Source: an uncultured Opitutales bacterium
GTDB taxonomy: Bacteria; Verrucomicrobiota; Verrucomicrobiia; Opitutales; Intestinicryptomonadaceae
Assembly (NCBI GenBank): GCA_934613645.1
Contig: CAKTTC010000011.1
Coordinates: forward strand, 1 to 64,000
Direction: 5' to 3'
DNA length: 64,000 bases
A program made the translations under genes and the position numbers. This document shows, piece after piece, positions 46,347 through 55,398 of the stretch. The stretch's first letter is position 1. Each line of letters begins with the position of its first letter. The notes beneath the pieces are model-generated. The model had not been told where the DNA came from. It ran no database searches and saw only the letters and a program-made list of their open reading frames with translations.

Positions 46347-46757
46347 ATTGCGAAATTCGCTTCATTCAGGGGCGGTAAATGTTATTTTTGTCTTGAATAT
46401 GAAAAAACGTTTAAGATAGCGAAAAAAAACTTGCAAAAACAAAATTTTATATCAACATCTGTTTTAAATTTGAACGAAAAGCGTTTTTTTAATTCGGCGT
46501 TTTTCGGGGTTGTTTTCAAGGGATATAAAATGATGGAAGTATCTTCAACAGAGGCATTGAAAGGCGGTTTCTCGGGGAATTCGCCCGCCTGTGTTGTGTG
46601 TTTACCCCCCCCCCCCCCCCCATTCTTTGTTGCTGAAGCCTCGCAGCGTGGGGGAATTTTCAGTTTTTACATCAAATAGCAGTTTCGTCGGTTTCGGACA
46701 TTCGTTCGGGAGCGGCTTTTTTGTGCACATAAAAAATAAATAAACAAAGGTTGAAAT
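46347..46757. other. 411-bp leader of the PEP-CTERM gene
   Basis: A+T-rich spacer before the PEP-CTERM gene. It contains the C17 run at 46605-46621 and a weak frame (46431-46679) I do not call. RBS AAGGTTGAAAT precedes the next start codon. Confidence 0.6.
46605..46621 (+). repeat. Homopolymer run of seventeen C
   Basis: Seventeen consecutive C bases 136 bp before the PEP-CTERM start codon, the longest simple run in the window. Runs of this length slip during replication, so it may change length between cells. Whether this matters for expression is inference. Confidence 0.85.
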
Positions 46758-47990
46758 ATGAAAAAAATACTACTATTGGGAGTGTTGGCATCGTCGGCGG
46801 TTGCTTTTGCCGAAGATGTCAACATATCGTCGGATACATCGTTTATCGCGCTAGACGACTCAACTTACACAATAACCGCCGACGGCATTGTAATGTCAAA
46901 CAGCGCGCCTCAAAGACACCTCACAAGCTCCACTGTGTTCGACATCGGCGGCCACACGGGCATTGTCTACACAAACCCGACCGAGCCTGCGGGCGCAAAA
47001 TTCGGTTTCAACGGCGTCATATTCAAGGGTAACGGCGGTTCGCTCACCGTCGGCAATTACACCGACAGAACCGGCAGCGAAGTTGTATCGAAAGAAATTC
47101 TAATCATACAAGGATTTACCGTAGACGGCATTACTCTCAATTTCAATATGCCCACAAACACTTCTTTCAATACGGCGTATACACATACGATGACTGTTCA
47201 GAACAACGGCGTTTTGAATTGGAACAGCGTAAATCCCGCCGACTACAAATTGAAATTCGATGTCAAGCAGGGTTCGGAATTGAATGCCGCTTTTGCAACC
47301 AAAGGATATTTTGTGGGCGGAACGTTCGCGGGAAAGTTTAGAATCGGCTCTGCCGACAAGAATCCGAGCAACTTCACGCTGATAAACTCTACAATCTCCA
47401 ACCAGACAGCGGCGAACCAGTCGTTTCTCTACAACAAACTGCGTGTCAGCGGTTCGCTTGTTGTAAGCAATTCCGAAGCGGGTTCGGTGAAAATGAACCG
47501 CGACGAAATGGTTTTGACAGATTCGGCTAAGTTGACGCTCGATTCCTCCAACGTGTTTACATACGGCGCAAACGGGCAGAAGGCAATGAAGCTTTTGGTT
47601 GACACGGGCGCGGTGGCGTCTTTGGTCTTGAATGCCGACAACGATTTCGCGAAGCTCGAAACGCTCAACAACGTCTCCGTTGTCAACATCACGTTAAAAG
47701 GCAACAAGCTCAACCTCGGCGAGATTGCAAATGCGGGCAAAATTTTCTTCGAAGACTTTCAGGAAAATCTCGTGAAAGTTGACACGATAGACTCTTCGTT
47801 GCTCTCGGCCGACGGCTCTGTCAAAAACGTGTTTGCGGGCGTCTCCTCCGACGAAGCTTCAGCCAAGCAGTTGTATTGGAACAAGGACACGGGTTTCCTC
47901 TCCGTCTCCGCAATTCCCGAGCCTGCAACCTATGCGGCACTCCTCGGCGGTTTGGCGATTCTTTTAGCATTCGTGAAGCGTCGCCGATAG
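46758..47990 (+). CDS. PEP-CTERM sorted surface protein
   Basis: 410 residues with a signal peptide (about residues 1-19) and a C-terminal sorting tail: IPEPATYAALLGG, a hydrophobic helix and KRRR. This is the exosortase (EpsH-type) signal that leads to cleavage and surface attachment or release. The body is strand-rich, threonine, serine and asparagine rich, with repeating hydrophobic-polar blocks as in autotransporter-like adhesins or stalk proteins. No exosortase gene lies in this window. The C17 run upstream could vary its expression. Confidence 0.85.
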   Translation: MKKILLLGVLASSAVAFAEDVNISSDTSFIALDDSTYTITADGIVMSNSAPQRHLTSSTVFDIGGHTGIVYTNPTEPAGAKFGFNGVIFKGNGGSLTVGNYTDRTGSEVVSKEILIIQGFTVDGITLNFNMPTNTSFNTAYTHTMTVQNNGVLNWNSVNPADYKLKFDVKQGSELNAAFATKGYFVGGTFAGKFRIGSADKNPSNFTLINSTISNQTAANQSFLYNKLRVSGSLVVSNSEAGSVKMNRDEMVLTDSAKLTLDSSNVFTYGANGQKAMKLLVDTGAVASLVLNADNDFAKLETLNNVSVVNITLKGNKLNLGEIANAGKIFFEDFQENLVKVDTIDSSLLSADGSVKNVFAGVSSDEASAKQLYWNKDTGFLSVSAIPEPATYAALLGGLAILLAFVKRRR

Positions 47991-48201
47991 GCGGCAGCCT
48001 ATGCGGCTCTGACAAGAGTTAAAGAGTTGCTTTAAAATTACAAAGCCCGTGCGGATACTTCAGTATACCGCGCGTCCTTTTCTCAACTCCTCCTTGCCTA
48101 ATTCGCAAAATCAATGAGCCAAACGGGCAGGCATTGTGAGCGTCTCTTCACTTTACGCGTTACGGGGAGGCGCAGATAGGAGAAAACATAACAAATTTAA
48201 G
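47991..48201. other. 3' spacer after the PEP-CTERM gene
   Basis: No gene. A palindromic hairpin GCGG-TACT/AGTA-CCGC lies at 48051-48070, with further GC-rich blocks to 48175 that I cannot name. The PEP-CTERM transcript may extend through here to the terminator at 48253. Confidence 0.5.
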
Positions 48202-48241
48202 AGTTAGTAGTTAGTTAGTAGTTAGTTAGTAGTTAGTTAGT
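48202..48241 (+). repeat. Tandem 11-bp repeat AGTTAGTTAGT
   Basis: Three full 11-bp copies at 48209-48241, preceded by a partial copy (48202-48208). Because the unit is 11 long and contains TAG, stop codons occur in all plus-strand frames. It lies 12 bp before a perfect terminator. Confidence 0.8.
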
Positions 48242-48252
48242 TATTAGTGTTC

Positions 48253-48280
48253 GGGACTCCCTTGCGGGAGTCCCTTTTTT
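48253..48280 (+). terminator. Strong rho-independent terminator
   Basis: Perfect 9-bp stem GGGACTCCC (48253-48261), loop TTGC, GGGAGTCCC (48266-48274), then six T. Ends transcription from the PEP-CTERM gene. Confidence 0.92.
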
Positions 48281-48290
48281 ATTTCTAAAC

Positions 48291-48592
48291 AAAACTTTAA
48301 ACAATGAGCAAAGGCAGCTTGCCTGCGAGAACCGAAATGCAAAAACTTCAAGCAATAAACAAAGGCGGATTGCTACGCAATCGCCACCACTGCAGGAAGC
48401 GTAAAAAAGTCGCTGCTTACGGAAGAGCAAAAACAAAAAACTTTAATCAACAAGTAAAGGCGTATTGCCTGCGGCAATCGCCGCCGCTTTAGAAAATGTA
48501 AAAAAGCCGCCGCTTTCGGGAATAAAAACTTCAAGCAATAAACAAAGCGGAATTGGCTATGCCAATCCGCGCCACTTCAGGAATTATAAAAG
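48291..48592 (+). repeat. Variable-core hairpin repeats, cluster C (three full, three decayed)
   Basis: Full copies with hairpins 48364-48385 (core ATTGC/GCAAT), 48459-48482 (ATTGCC/GGCAAT) and 48547-48570 (ATTGGC/GCCAAT). A decayed copy lies at 48295-48345 (pairing lost), and isolated right flanks are at about 48408-48432 and 48505-48526. Same orientation throughout. The last copy ends 38 bp before the next gene. Confidence 0.8.
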
Positions 48593-48629
48593 ACTCGACA
48601 AGAGACGGGGGGAGTGTAGGCTTGGTCTT

Positions 48630-50297
48630 ATGAAAAAGAGAGTTGTGGCTTTGCTGTTGTTGTCGGTTGCGTGTTCGGCTTTCGCGTCGGCTTCCGCACC
48701 GTTTGATGAAGCAACCGCGGCGCAGGTGGTTCGGTCGGGCGAATGCGCAAAGGCGGCGGCGGAACTTTTGCAGACAGCCAAAGACGCCTATTCGACAAAG
48801 GATTTGCCCAAAGCGGGGGCAAATATGGCGGCTGCCACTTTTCTGGAACTTGTCGCGAAGTCGAAATCGAAACCGAACGCCGAAATGCTGACGTTCGTGC
48901 TGGCGAACCAATCGGTGCTTGAGACTGCGGCAAAATCAATCCGCTTCGACGACAACCTTCCGCGCGTGTTCGAAATTTTGGACGAACTCTGGCGGAGCGA
49001 TTCCGACGCGTTCAAAAAATACACAAACCTCGCGTTCGCTCTGGCGATAGTTTTCGATACCCCGCCGCCCGCCAACTGGCCGCATTCGCAGGTGTCGGAA
49101 AAGATTTTGCCGCGCAAATTTCCGCCCGCCGCCGACGCATTCAAAATGTGGATTGAAGACAGACAGAAGGGCAGATTGTTGTCGGCGTTGGAAAAAATGT
49201 CGGTGGAGGAGCTGCGTTTTTTGGTCGCGACAGTCGCAACGGCAGAAGACCGCGAATACGCCCAGCGTTCCGTTTCGGCAAACGCCGCGAACCTCGGCAA
49301 AATTTATTCGACAATCTCCTACGACCACTCCCGCCTAAATTCCAAGAGGTTCGATTGGGAGACCGCCCCGTATTCGCTGCGCGAAATAAAAAAGCGTGGC
49401 GGCATCTGCACCGACCAATCATACTATACGGCGGAAACGGCTAAGGCAAAGGGCTTGCCCGCGTTCATATTTTCGGGCGCGGGCGGCGACGGCTTCCACG
49501 CGTGGGTTGCGTATATGCAAAAAAGCGGCAAGTGGGATTTCTCCGTGGGGCGTTTCGCCTCGGGAAATTTCGTTACGGGAACGACAATCGACCCGCAGAC
49601 GTGGCGCGAGGCAACCGACCACTCTCTGCAGTCAATGCGCGAAAATTTCCGCAGGAATCCGAAATACAAAACAAGCGAGATTCACGCCGATTTTGCGGGA
49701 ATATTTTTCGCCGAAGAAGACTTCAAAGCCGCTCGGGCTGCCGCCGCGCAGTCGGTGAAAAGCGACGGGCGCAATTTTCAGGCGTGGCAGCTGCTGTATC
49801 TGATTGCCGAAAAAACGGAGGGCTCGCCCGAAAAGGTTTGCGCAGAGGCAATGAAGGCGTTCGCCCGCTATCCCGACAGCGACGCGTATTTCAGACGGCT
49901 GCTTATAAAGCGTCTTGCCGCCGCGGGTAAAAAGGCGGAGATGAAAAAAACCGCAAACGCTTTTGTGTTAAAAAATAAAACAGCGCGCCCCGACTTGGCA
50001 ATGGAGTTCGCGCGCGTGGGGCTGCTTTCGGACATAGAAGACAACGATGTCAAAAAGCTCAAAAGCTCCTACAAAAAGCTTTTCGGACTGTTCAAGGGCA
50101 GCATGGCGATGACGCTCGACGGCATTGTAATTCCCGTGCTTGAAACGCTTCTGCGCGAGGGCAAAACCGACAAGGCAAACGAAGTTGTGGAGCTTACGCG
50201 CCAGATGATAAAGGCTTCGAAAGACGAAACGATTGAATCTAATTTCGAGCGCGTTTTCGCAAACGTAAAGCGGATTGCCGAAAAACAGCAAAAATAG
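48630..50297 (+). CDS. Exported transglutaminase-like protein
   Basis: 555 residues with a signal peptide (about residues 1-21). The papain-like triad is visible and properly spaced: Cys260 in GGICTDQ, His290 in FHAWV and Asp303 in WDFSVG, as in the transglutaminase/cysteine protease superfamily. The C-terminal third is helical and TPR-like. In bacteria such exported domains act as peptidases or crosslinkers of cell-wall or surface proteins; the activity here is unknown. It overlaps nothing and lies 13 bp before the second glycosidase-like gene, with which it probably shares a transcript. The ATG at 48630 gives the signal peptide; the open frame from 48465 starts inside a repeat. Confidence 0.72.
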   Translation: MKKRVVALLLLSVACSAFASASAPFDEATAAQVVRSGECAKAAAELLQTAKDAYSTKDLPKAGANMAAATFLELVAKSKSKPNAEMLTFVLANQSVLETAAKSIRFDDNLPRVFEILDELWRSDSDAFKKYTNLAFALAIVFDTPPPANWPHSQVSEKILPRKFPPAADAFKMWIEDRQKGRLLSALEKMSVEELRFLVATVATAEDREYAQRSVSANAANLGKIYSTISYDHSRLNSKRFDWETAPYSLREIKKRGGICTDQSYYTAETAKAKGLPAFIFSGAGGDGFHAWVAYMQKSGKWDFSVGRFASGNFVTGTTIDPQTWREATDHSLQSMRENFRRNPKYKTSEIHADFAGIFFAEEDFKAARAAAAQSVKSDGRNFQAWQLLYLIAEKTEGSPEKVCAEAMKAFARYPDSDAYFRRLLIKRLAAAGKKAEMKKTANAFVLKNKTARPDLAMEFARVGLLSDIEDNDVKKLKSSYKKLFGLFKGSMAMTLDGIVIPVLETLLREGKTDKANEVVELTRQMIKASKDETIESNFERVFANVKRIAEKQQK

Positions 50298-50310
50298 AAA
50301 GCAATACTTT

Positions 50311-52113
50311 ATGACAATTTTTAATTCAATGCTCGGGAGAATTTCCGTAGTTGTTTTTTCGCTCGCGGGCTTTGCCGCGGCGTGCATGGGGCACACGGTA
50401 AACATAGTTATCACGAACAAGGACGGCACGCAGATAAACGGCAGCGTCGCGCTTACGCCGCGCAAGATGAAAAATTCGTTCAGAATGAAAATGTCGAAAT
50501 CGGAAATTCCCGCGAACGCAAGCTACATCGATTTCCGCCTCGATTCCGCGGGCGCGCTGAAGGGCGACGACGGCTATTTCGTTCTCGGCGACGGGCGGCG
50601 GGGCTTCTTCCGCGCCGACGAGGGGCTGCTGATAGAACGGAGAAATCCGATGCCGATTTTCGGAATGAAAACCCCGACGGGTACGTTCGTGGCGGTTGTA
50701 AAAAAAATGAAATACGAGTTCTCCATTGTCGTGGAAGTGGACAACGGCGTGTATTCCGTATATCCGCGTTTCCACGTCGATAGGGAGAGTCTCGGCTGCA
50801 AGCCCTACGAAAACATCGTAATAGACTTCTATTTTCTGGAGGGCAAAGACGCCGACTATTCGGGAATGGGGCGCGTCTACAGAAAATACCAGCTCGACCG
50901 CGGCGAGGTAATTCCGCTGAAGGAGCGCGCAAAAAACAATCCGCAGCTCGCCTACAGCGCCGACACAATGTTCGTGCGCGTCAAGCACGGAATAAAAAAC
51001 AACAGTCAGGGTATCGCCGACCAAACTCCCGAAAACGAGCCGAAAGTAAATACATACGTTTCTTTCGAACAGTTCAAGGACATCATGCGCAGGCTCAAGG
51101 AGGCGGGCGTGGAGCGTGTCGAAATGTGTTCGGTCGGCTTCAACTCGGGCGGTTTCGACGGGCGTTTCCCCGACATTTTCCCGATTGAGCCCGCGTTCGG
51201 CGGAGAGGAAAAACTCCGCGAGGCAATCGACTACGCACACTCAATCGGCTACCAGATTGTCGGGCATGTCGTCAACACCGACTTCTACACAATCGCCAAA
51301 CGCTACAACGCCGAAGACATAGCGCGCAAGCCCGACGGCACGCTGCGGACGGGCGTAATTCTCGCGGGAGGCCGCATAAACTATCCGTGCTTCAAGCAGG
51401 TTCTCGAAAAATACATCGACGACGACTACACGCGTCTTACCGCGCTCGGTTTCAAGGGCAACCACCACATCGACGTCACCTCCTGCATTGTCCCCTACAT
51501 TTGCTGCCACCCCGACCACCCCTGCAACAGAAAGCAGACTGCCGACTACATGAACAAAGTGGGGCTTGCCGCGCGCAAGTATTTCGGCGGCTGGGGCAGC
51601 GAAGGCCCGTGCGACCACGTTGCAAACAGTATCGACTACATTCTCTATGCGTCCGCCTATCCCAAATGGGTGGGGCGTTCGCACGAGCTCGTTGACGACG
51701 TTGTTCCGCTTTGGCAGATTGTCTACCACGGCATAATTCTCAGCAATCCGTTCTACTACACAATCGACTACAACATAGCCCAACCGCGCCACTTTACTCC
51801 GTATAACTATGTTATGGAAATCGCCCCGCGCCGCCTGAAACTCGTGGAGTTCGGCGGGCGTCCGACATACTATTTCATATCATACAACGACGACGCCTGC
51901 CGAAAAATCGCCGAGGCATACCATGAATACCAGCCCCTGAAATATCTTCAATACGAGTTCATGCAGTCGCACCGCGAAATCGCCCCGCAGGTTTTCCTTA
52001 CAACCTATTCCGACGGCAGCGAAACTGTTTGCAATTATTCGAAAAAGAGTTTTACATATAAAAACAAAGACGTTCCTTCAATGGACTACGTTCTTTTCAA
52101 TTCGAAACAGTAA
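50311..52113 (+). CDS. Secreted glycosidase-like protein, paralog 2
   Basis: 600 residues with a signal peptide ending near AACMG. It shares order and motifs with the 28969-30864 protein: a beta-rich N-terminal domain, the block NADYSGMGRVYRKYQ-like spacing to KERAKNNP, VERVEMCSVGFNSGGFDGR, GYQIVGHVVNTDFYT, HHIDVTSCIVPYICCHP, then SEGPCDHVANS. The barrel acids occupy equivalent places, so it is probably the same fold with another substrate. The ATG at 50311 follows the transglutaminase-like gene by 13 bp, and the sugar-isomerase-like lipoprotein follows after 17 bp. Family not named with confidence. Confidence 0.6.
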   Translation: MTIFNSMLGRISVVVFSLAGFAAACMGHTVNIVITNKDGTQINGSVALTPRKMKNSFRMKMSKSEIPANASYIDFRLDSAGALKGDDGYFVLGDGRRGFFRADEGLLIERRNPMPIFGMKTPTGTFVAVVKKMKYEFSIVVEVDNGVYSVYPRFHVDRESLGCKPYENIVIDFYFLEGKDADYSGMGRVYRKYQLDRGEVIPLKERAKNNPQLAYSADTMFVRVKHGIKNNSQGIADQTPENEPKVNTYVSFEQFKDIMRRLKEAGVERVEMCSVGFNSGGFDGRFPDIFPIEPAFGGEEKLREAIDYAHSIGYQIVGHVVNTDFYTIAKRYNAEDIARKPDGTLRTGVILAGGRINYPCFKQVLEKYIDDDYTRLTALGFKGNHHIDVTSCIVPYICCHPDHPCNRKQTADYMNKVGLAARKYFGGWGSEGPCDHVANSIDYILYASAYPKWVGRSHELVDDVVPLWQIVYHGIILSNPFYYTIDYNIAQPRHFTPYNYVMEIAPRRLKLVEFGGRPTYYFISYNDDACRKIAEAYHEYQPLKYLQYEFMQSHREIAPQVFLTTYSDGSETVCNYSKKSFTYKNKDVPSMDYVLFNSKQ

Positions 52114-52130
52114 AATAAACAACAAACACT

Positions 52131-52988
52131 ATGAGGAAAATAATATACACACTATTGGCATTGGGCGTCGCGTTTGCGATGTCGGCATGCGGCTCTTGCG
52201 AACGTGCGTCGTGCGCGCAGCAGAACGCTCCCAAAAAGGAGCGCAAAATTGCGGTTCAGATGTATACGTTCAAAAACTATACGTTTGAAGAATCCGTTCC
52301 GTGGCTCGTCAAAAACGGAATCCGCGGCTTGGGCGTTACGCGCGGACAGCTTCTTTCGGCGAAGTATCCCGAACTGCGTTTCGGCCCGAAGATGAACGCC
52401 GAACAGCGCGCGTGGTTCAAGGATTTCGTGAAGACGAACGGCTGCAAGGTTGTAAGCTTCGGCGTAACAACTCCCAAAACGGAGGCGGAAGTAAAGGAGC
52501 TTTGCCAATTCGCAAAGGAAATGGACGTTCCGCTTATTCTCACCGAAAGCCCCGCCGACCTGCTCCCCGCGTGGGAAAAATACTGCGGGGAAACGGGCGT
52601 GAAGATGGCGTTGCACAACCACGCCTCAAACAGCCGCGCCAACAACTACTACAATCCCGACGTAGTCGCCGCCCTCGTGAAGCCATACAAGAACATCGGC
52701 GCGTGCCCCGACAACGGCCACTGGTCGCGCTCGGGCATCGACCCCGTTGCGGGCTACAAGAAGCTCGAGGGAAAAATATTGGCCTGCCACTTCAAGGATC
52801 AGGCGGAATTCGGCAACATCAAAAATCAATGCGTGCCGTTCGGAACGGGTGCGCTCGATATGAAGGGAATGCTTGCCGAGCTTGACAGACAGGGCTTCGA
52901 CGGCTACTTCATAATAGAATACGAAGCCAAGTGGGACAACAACCTCGGCGACGTTGTAGAGTGCGCAAAGTATCTGCGCGGCCACTAA
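52131..52988 (+). CDS. Lipoprotein, xylose isomerase-like TIM-barrel (sugar epimerase family)
   Basis: 285 residues. A lipobox FAMSAC puts the modified cysteine at residue 20, so it is anchored in the envelope. The rest is an AP-endonuclease-2/xylose isomerase-like barrel with an LHNHASN stretch near residues 162-168, CPDNGHWSRSGID and the YFIIEYEAKW ending, giving plausible metal ligands. Such proteins isomerise or epimerise sugars, and some are decarboxylase- or glycosidase-partners. An extracytoplasmic location is unusual for a metabolic isomerase and fits work beside the adjacent secreted hydrolase. Confidence 0.72.
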   Translation: MRKIIYTLLALGVAFAMSACGSCERASCAQQNAPKKERKIAVQMYTFKNYTFEESVPWLVKNGIRGLGVTRGQLLSAKYPELRFGPKMNAEQRAWFKDFVKTNGCKVVSFGVTTPKTEAEVKELCQFAKEMDVPLILTESPADLLPAWEKYCGETGVKMALHNHASNSRANNYYNPDVVAALVKPYKNIGACPDNGHWSRSGIDPVAGYKKLEGKILACHFKDQAEFGNIKNQCVPFGTGALDMKGMLAELDRQGFDGYFIIEYEAKWDNNLGDVVECAKYLRGH

Positions 52989-53002
52989 TTTTTGCGGCAT
53001 TT

Positions 53003-53033
53003 GCGGCGGGGATTTTTTCTCCGCCGTTTTTTT
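53003..53033 (+). terminator. Terminator after the lipoprotein gene
   Basis: Stem GGCGG (53005-53009) with CCGCC (53021-53025) followed by GTTTTTTT. Closes the transglutaminase/glycosidase/isomerase group. Confidence 0.75.
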
Positions 53034-53123
53034 GCGCCCGCAACAGTCAAAAAAAGGTTGAAGAAAGGCGGCGCAATGGTAGAAAAACGGGGATAACAAT
53101 TAGAAAGAAGGACTTTGTTTTCT

Positions 53124-54050
53124 ATGACAAGCGAGCGCGTGAAGGGACATTTGTGCGTCCTTACGGCAAACACGATTTTCGGGGTTTTCATTCCGATATC
53201 AAAATACCTGATGAGCGGGCACGTTTCGCCGTATATGCTCACAATGTTCCGCATGCTGGGCGCGGCGGCGTTGTTCTGGACGGCGTCGCTGTTCATTGAG
53301 GAAAAGCGCGTAGATTTCAAAACGCTCTGCTGGTTTTTCTTCTTCGCGCTCACGGGAATTGTGCTGAATCAGGGGCTGTTTATTTTCGCGCTCGGGCACA
53401 CTTCGCCGATAGACGCATCGGTTATTCTTACCGCCACGCCGTTTGCCGCGTTGTTCATTTCCGCAGCCTACTTGGGCGACAAAATCACGGGGCGCAAGTT
53501 TGCGGGCATTTTCACGGGGGCTGCGGGTGCTGTGTGGCTTATTACAACGGCGTCGGGCGGCGGCGCGGCGGGAGGCTCGGGCTCGATTTTCGGCGACGTT
53601 CTCGTGCTGTTTACCACTGTTTGTGCGGCAACGTATTTTGTGACCTCCAAACCGCTTGCCAAAGTGTATTCGCCAATAACTATGATGAAGTGGATGTTCA
53701 CGTTTTCCACGCTGATATTCGCGCCGTTTTTCTGGTGGACAAGCGGCGACGAACTTGCGGGGCTTGGCACGCTTTCGGCTTGGGACTGGACGGGCGTTGC
53801 GTATGTCGTGGCGGGGGCAACGTTTGTTGCGTATATGCTTCTGCCGATGGGCATAAAAAGAATGCGCCCCACGACCGTTGCGATGTATATTTATGTTCAG
53901 CCGATAGTCTCCTCCGTGGTGGCGATAGCCGTCGGGCAGGACGCGTTTATGTGGTCGAAGCTCTTTGCCTCCGCGCTTGTTTTCGCGGGAGTGTATGTGG
54001 TAACTTCGTCTCCGCGCGCAGGCGACAAGTCGGTTGCCGACGAACGTTGA
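53124..54050 (+). CDS. EamA/DMT-family transporter
   Basis: 308 residues with ten hydrophobic segments in two EamA halves. The first runs from ANTIFGVFIPISKYL near residues 16-30, and the second begins around residue 160. The family exports or imports metabolites such as amino acids and drugs. The ATG at 53124 after AGAAGGAC is preferred over the TTG at 53115. It stands 73 bp upstream of nothing else in an operon, and the nitroreductase follows after 24 bp, so they may be co-transcribed. Confidence 0.82.
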   Translation: MTSERVKGHLCVLTANTIFGVFIPISKYLMSGHVSPYMLTMFRMLGAAALFWTASLFIEEKRVDFKTLCWFFFFALTGIVLNQGLFIFALGHTSPIDASVILTATPFAALFISAAYLGDKITGRKFAGIFTGAAGAVWLITTASGGGAAGGSGSIFGDVLVLFTTVCAATYFVTSKPLAKVYSPITMMKWMFTFSTLIFAPFFWWTSGDELAGLGTLSAWDWTGVAYVVAGATFVAYMLLPMGIKRMRPTTVAMYIYVQPIVSSVVAIAVGQDAFMWSKLFASALVFAGVYVVTSSPRAGDKSVADER

Positions 54051-54074
54051 TTTACGAAAACGAAAGGAAAAGTT

Positions 54075-54596
54075 ATGCAAAAAAACAGTGTTATTTTTAC
54101 GCGCCGCTCAGTTCGCGCGTATGATTGTTCAAAACGCGTTTCGAGGGAACAGCTCGAAGACCTGCTCGACGCGGCAATGCACGCGCCGTCGGCAATGAAC
54201 GCGCAGCCGTGGGAGTTTCTGGTTGCCGACACGCCCGAATCGGTCGCGCTTGTGATGCAAAACCACCCTTATTGCGAGTCGCTCAAAGACGCGGGTTCGG
54301 CAATAATTGTGTGCGGAAATCTCGACAAACAGTTCAAATGCCCCGACGGCGGATACTATCAATACGACTGCTCCGCAGCAACGCAGAACATTCTTTTGCG
54401 CGCCAAAGAACTCGGGCTTGGAACGTGCTGGTGCGGAATTGCGCCCGAAAAAACGCGCATTGCCGCAATGAGAAAGGCGTTTGCAATTCCCGAAAACGTC
54501 GAGCCTATGGCGCTCGTGATTGTCGGGTATCCGAAGGAGAATCCGCAGACGGAAGAACGCTTCGACGCCAAAAAGGTTCACTGGAATAAATGGTAG
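54075..54596 (+). CDS. Nitroreductase-family flavoprotein
   Basis: 173 residues of the FMN-binding nitroreductase fold. RRSVRAYDCSKRVSREQLE at the N terminus holds the FMN contact residues, and GLGTCWCGIAPEK and GYPKENPQ near the C terminus are typical. These enzymes reduce nitro groups, quinones or flavins with NAD(P)H; the true substrate is unknown. RBS GAAAGGAAAAG lies before the ATG. A terminator at 54636-54669 separates it from aaxB. Confidence 0.85.
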   Translation: MQKNSVIFTRRSVRAYDCSKRVSREQLEDLLDAAMHAPSAMNAQPWEFLVADTPESVALVMQNHPYCESLKDAGSAIIVCGNLDKQFKCPDGGYYQYDCSAATQNILLRAKELGLGTCWCGIAPEKTRIAAMRKAFAIPENVEPMALVIVGYPKENPQTEERFDAKKVHWNKW

Positions 54597-54635
54597 TTCG
54601 TATTTCCGCAGGATAGAATTTATCAGAAAACAACA

Positions 54636-54669
54636 ATCCTTCCGAAGCGCGTTTCGGGGGGATTTTTTT
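54636..54669 (+). terminator. Terminator before aaxB
   Basis: AATCC-ttCCGAA (54636-54646) pairs with TTCGGggGGATT (54653-54664), followed by a T run. It separates the nitroreductase transcript from the aax operon, which should have its own promoter in 54670-54804. Confidence 0.7.
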
Positions 54670-54804
54670 GCGCCGCCCGAAAAAAACGTTATAAAAAAAA
54701 CGAGTATGTCGATACCCAATGCGTCAAACAAACCGCGGCGGAGCGTTCGGCAGCGGACTTTTTTCCAAGTTCCGCGCCCGCCGCAAAAACACAAAGGAAT
54801 TACT

Positions 54805-55389
54805 ATGACACTCGGAACAAGATATCCAACACTGGCGTTTCACACGGGCGGAGCGGGGCAGGCCGAAGACGGCATTCCTCCGCAACCGTTCGAAACCTTC
54901 TGCTACGACTCCGCGCTGATGGAGGCGAAAATCGAAAACTTCAACGTTGTTCCCTACACGTCGGTTTTGCCGAAGGAGCTTTTCGGAAAAATATACCCCG
55001 TAGACAAGGTAAAGCAGCACTTCAAGCACGGGGCTGTTTTGGAGGTAATAATTGCGGGCAACGGCGCGCGTTCAAGCGAGCACCGCGCAATAGCCACGGG
55101 CGTGGGCGTCTGCTGGGGGAAAAACCGCAAGGGCGAGCTGATTGGCGGCTGGGCTGCCGAGTATGTGGAATACTTCGACACTTGGATCGACGCCGACATA
55201 GCGCGCGCACACACCGAAATGTGGCTGAACAAGTCGCTCAAACACGAGCTTGAAATCCGCGGCGTGGAAAAGCACAGCGAATTCCAAATTTTCAACAACT
55301 ACATCAATATCGAAAAACCGTTCGGGTATTGCCTCACGGCTTTGGGCTTCCTCAATTTCGAGTTCGCCGATCCCGTCGAAGTGAAGTAG
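54805..55389 (+). CDS. aaxB: Pyruvoyl-dependent arginine decarboxylase
   Basis: Converts L-arginine to agmatine and CO2, using a pyruvoyl group made by self-cleavage. The cleavage site is Thr52-Ser53 in PYTSVLP, exactly where the chlamydial AaxB cuts; the new N-terminal Ser becomes pyruvoyl. The length, 194 residues, fits chlamydial AaxB. The upstream open frame (from 54520) is not used: the ATG at 54805 with AAAGGAATT in front gives the right numbering. It is followed after 9 bp by the antiporter gene. No cofactor gene is needed. Assignment is strong because all three aax genes are together. Confidence 0.9.
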   Translation: MTLGTRYPTLAFHTGGAGQAEDGIPPQPFETFCYDSALMEAKIENFNVVPYTSVLPKELFGKIYPVDKVKQHFKHGAVLEVIIAGNGARSSEHRAIATGVGVCWGKNRKGELIGGWAAEYVEYFDTWIDADIARAHTEMWLNKSLKHELEIRGVEKHSEFQIFNNYINIEKPFGYCLTALGFLNFEFADPVEVK

Positions 55390-55398
55390 GAGGCGGCT

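Noticed and set aside
46431..46679. 82-residue frame before the PEP-CTERM gene
   Set aside because: Only open because it reads through the C17 run as polyproline; no ribosome-binding site and no protein-like pattern.
48202..48241. CRISPR-like repeat
   Set aside because: The 11-bp tandem units have no unique spacers between them, and no cas genes lie nearby.
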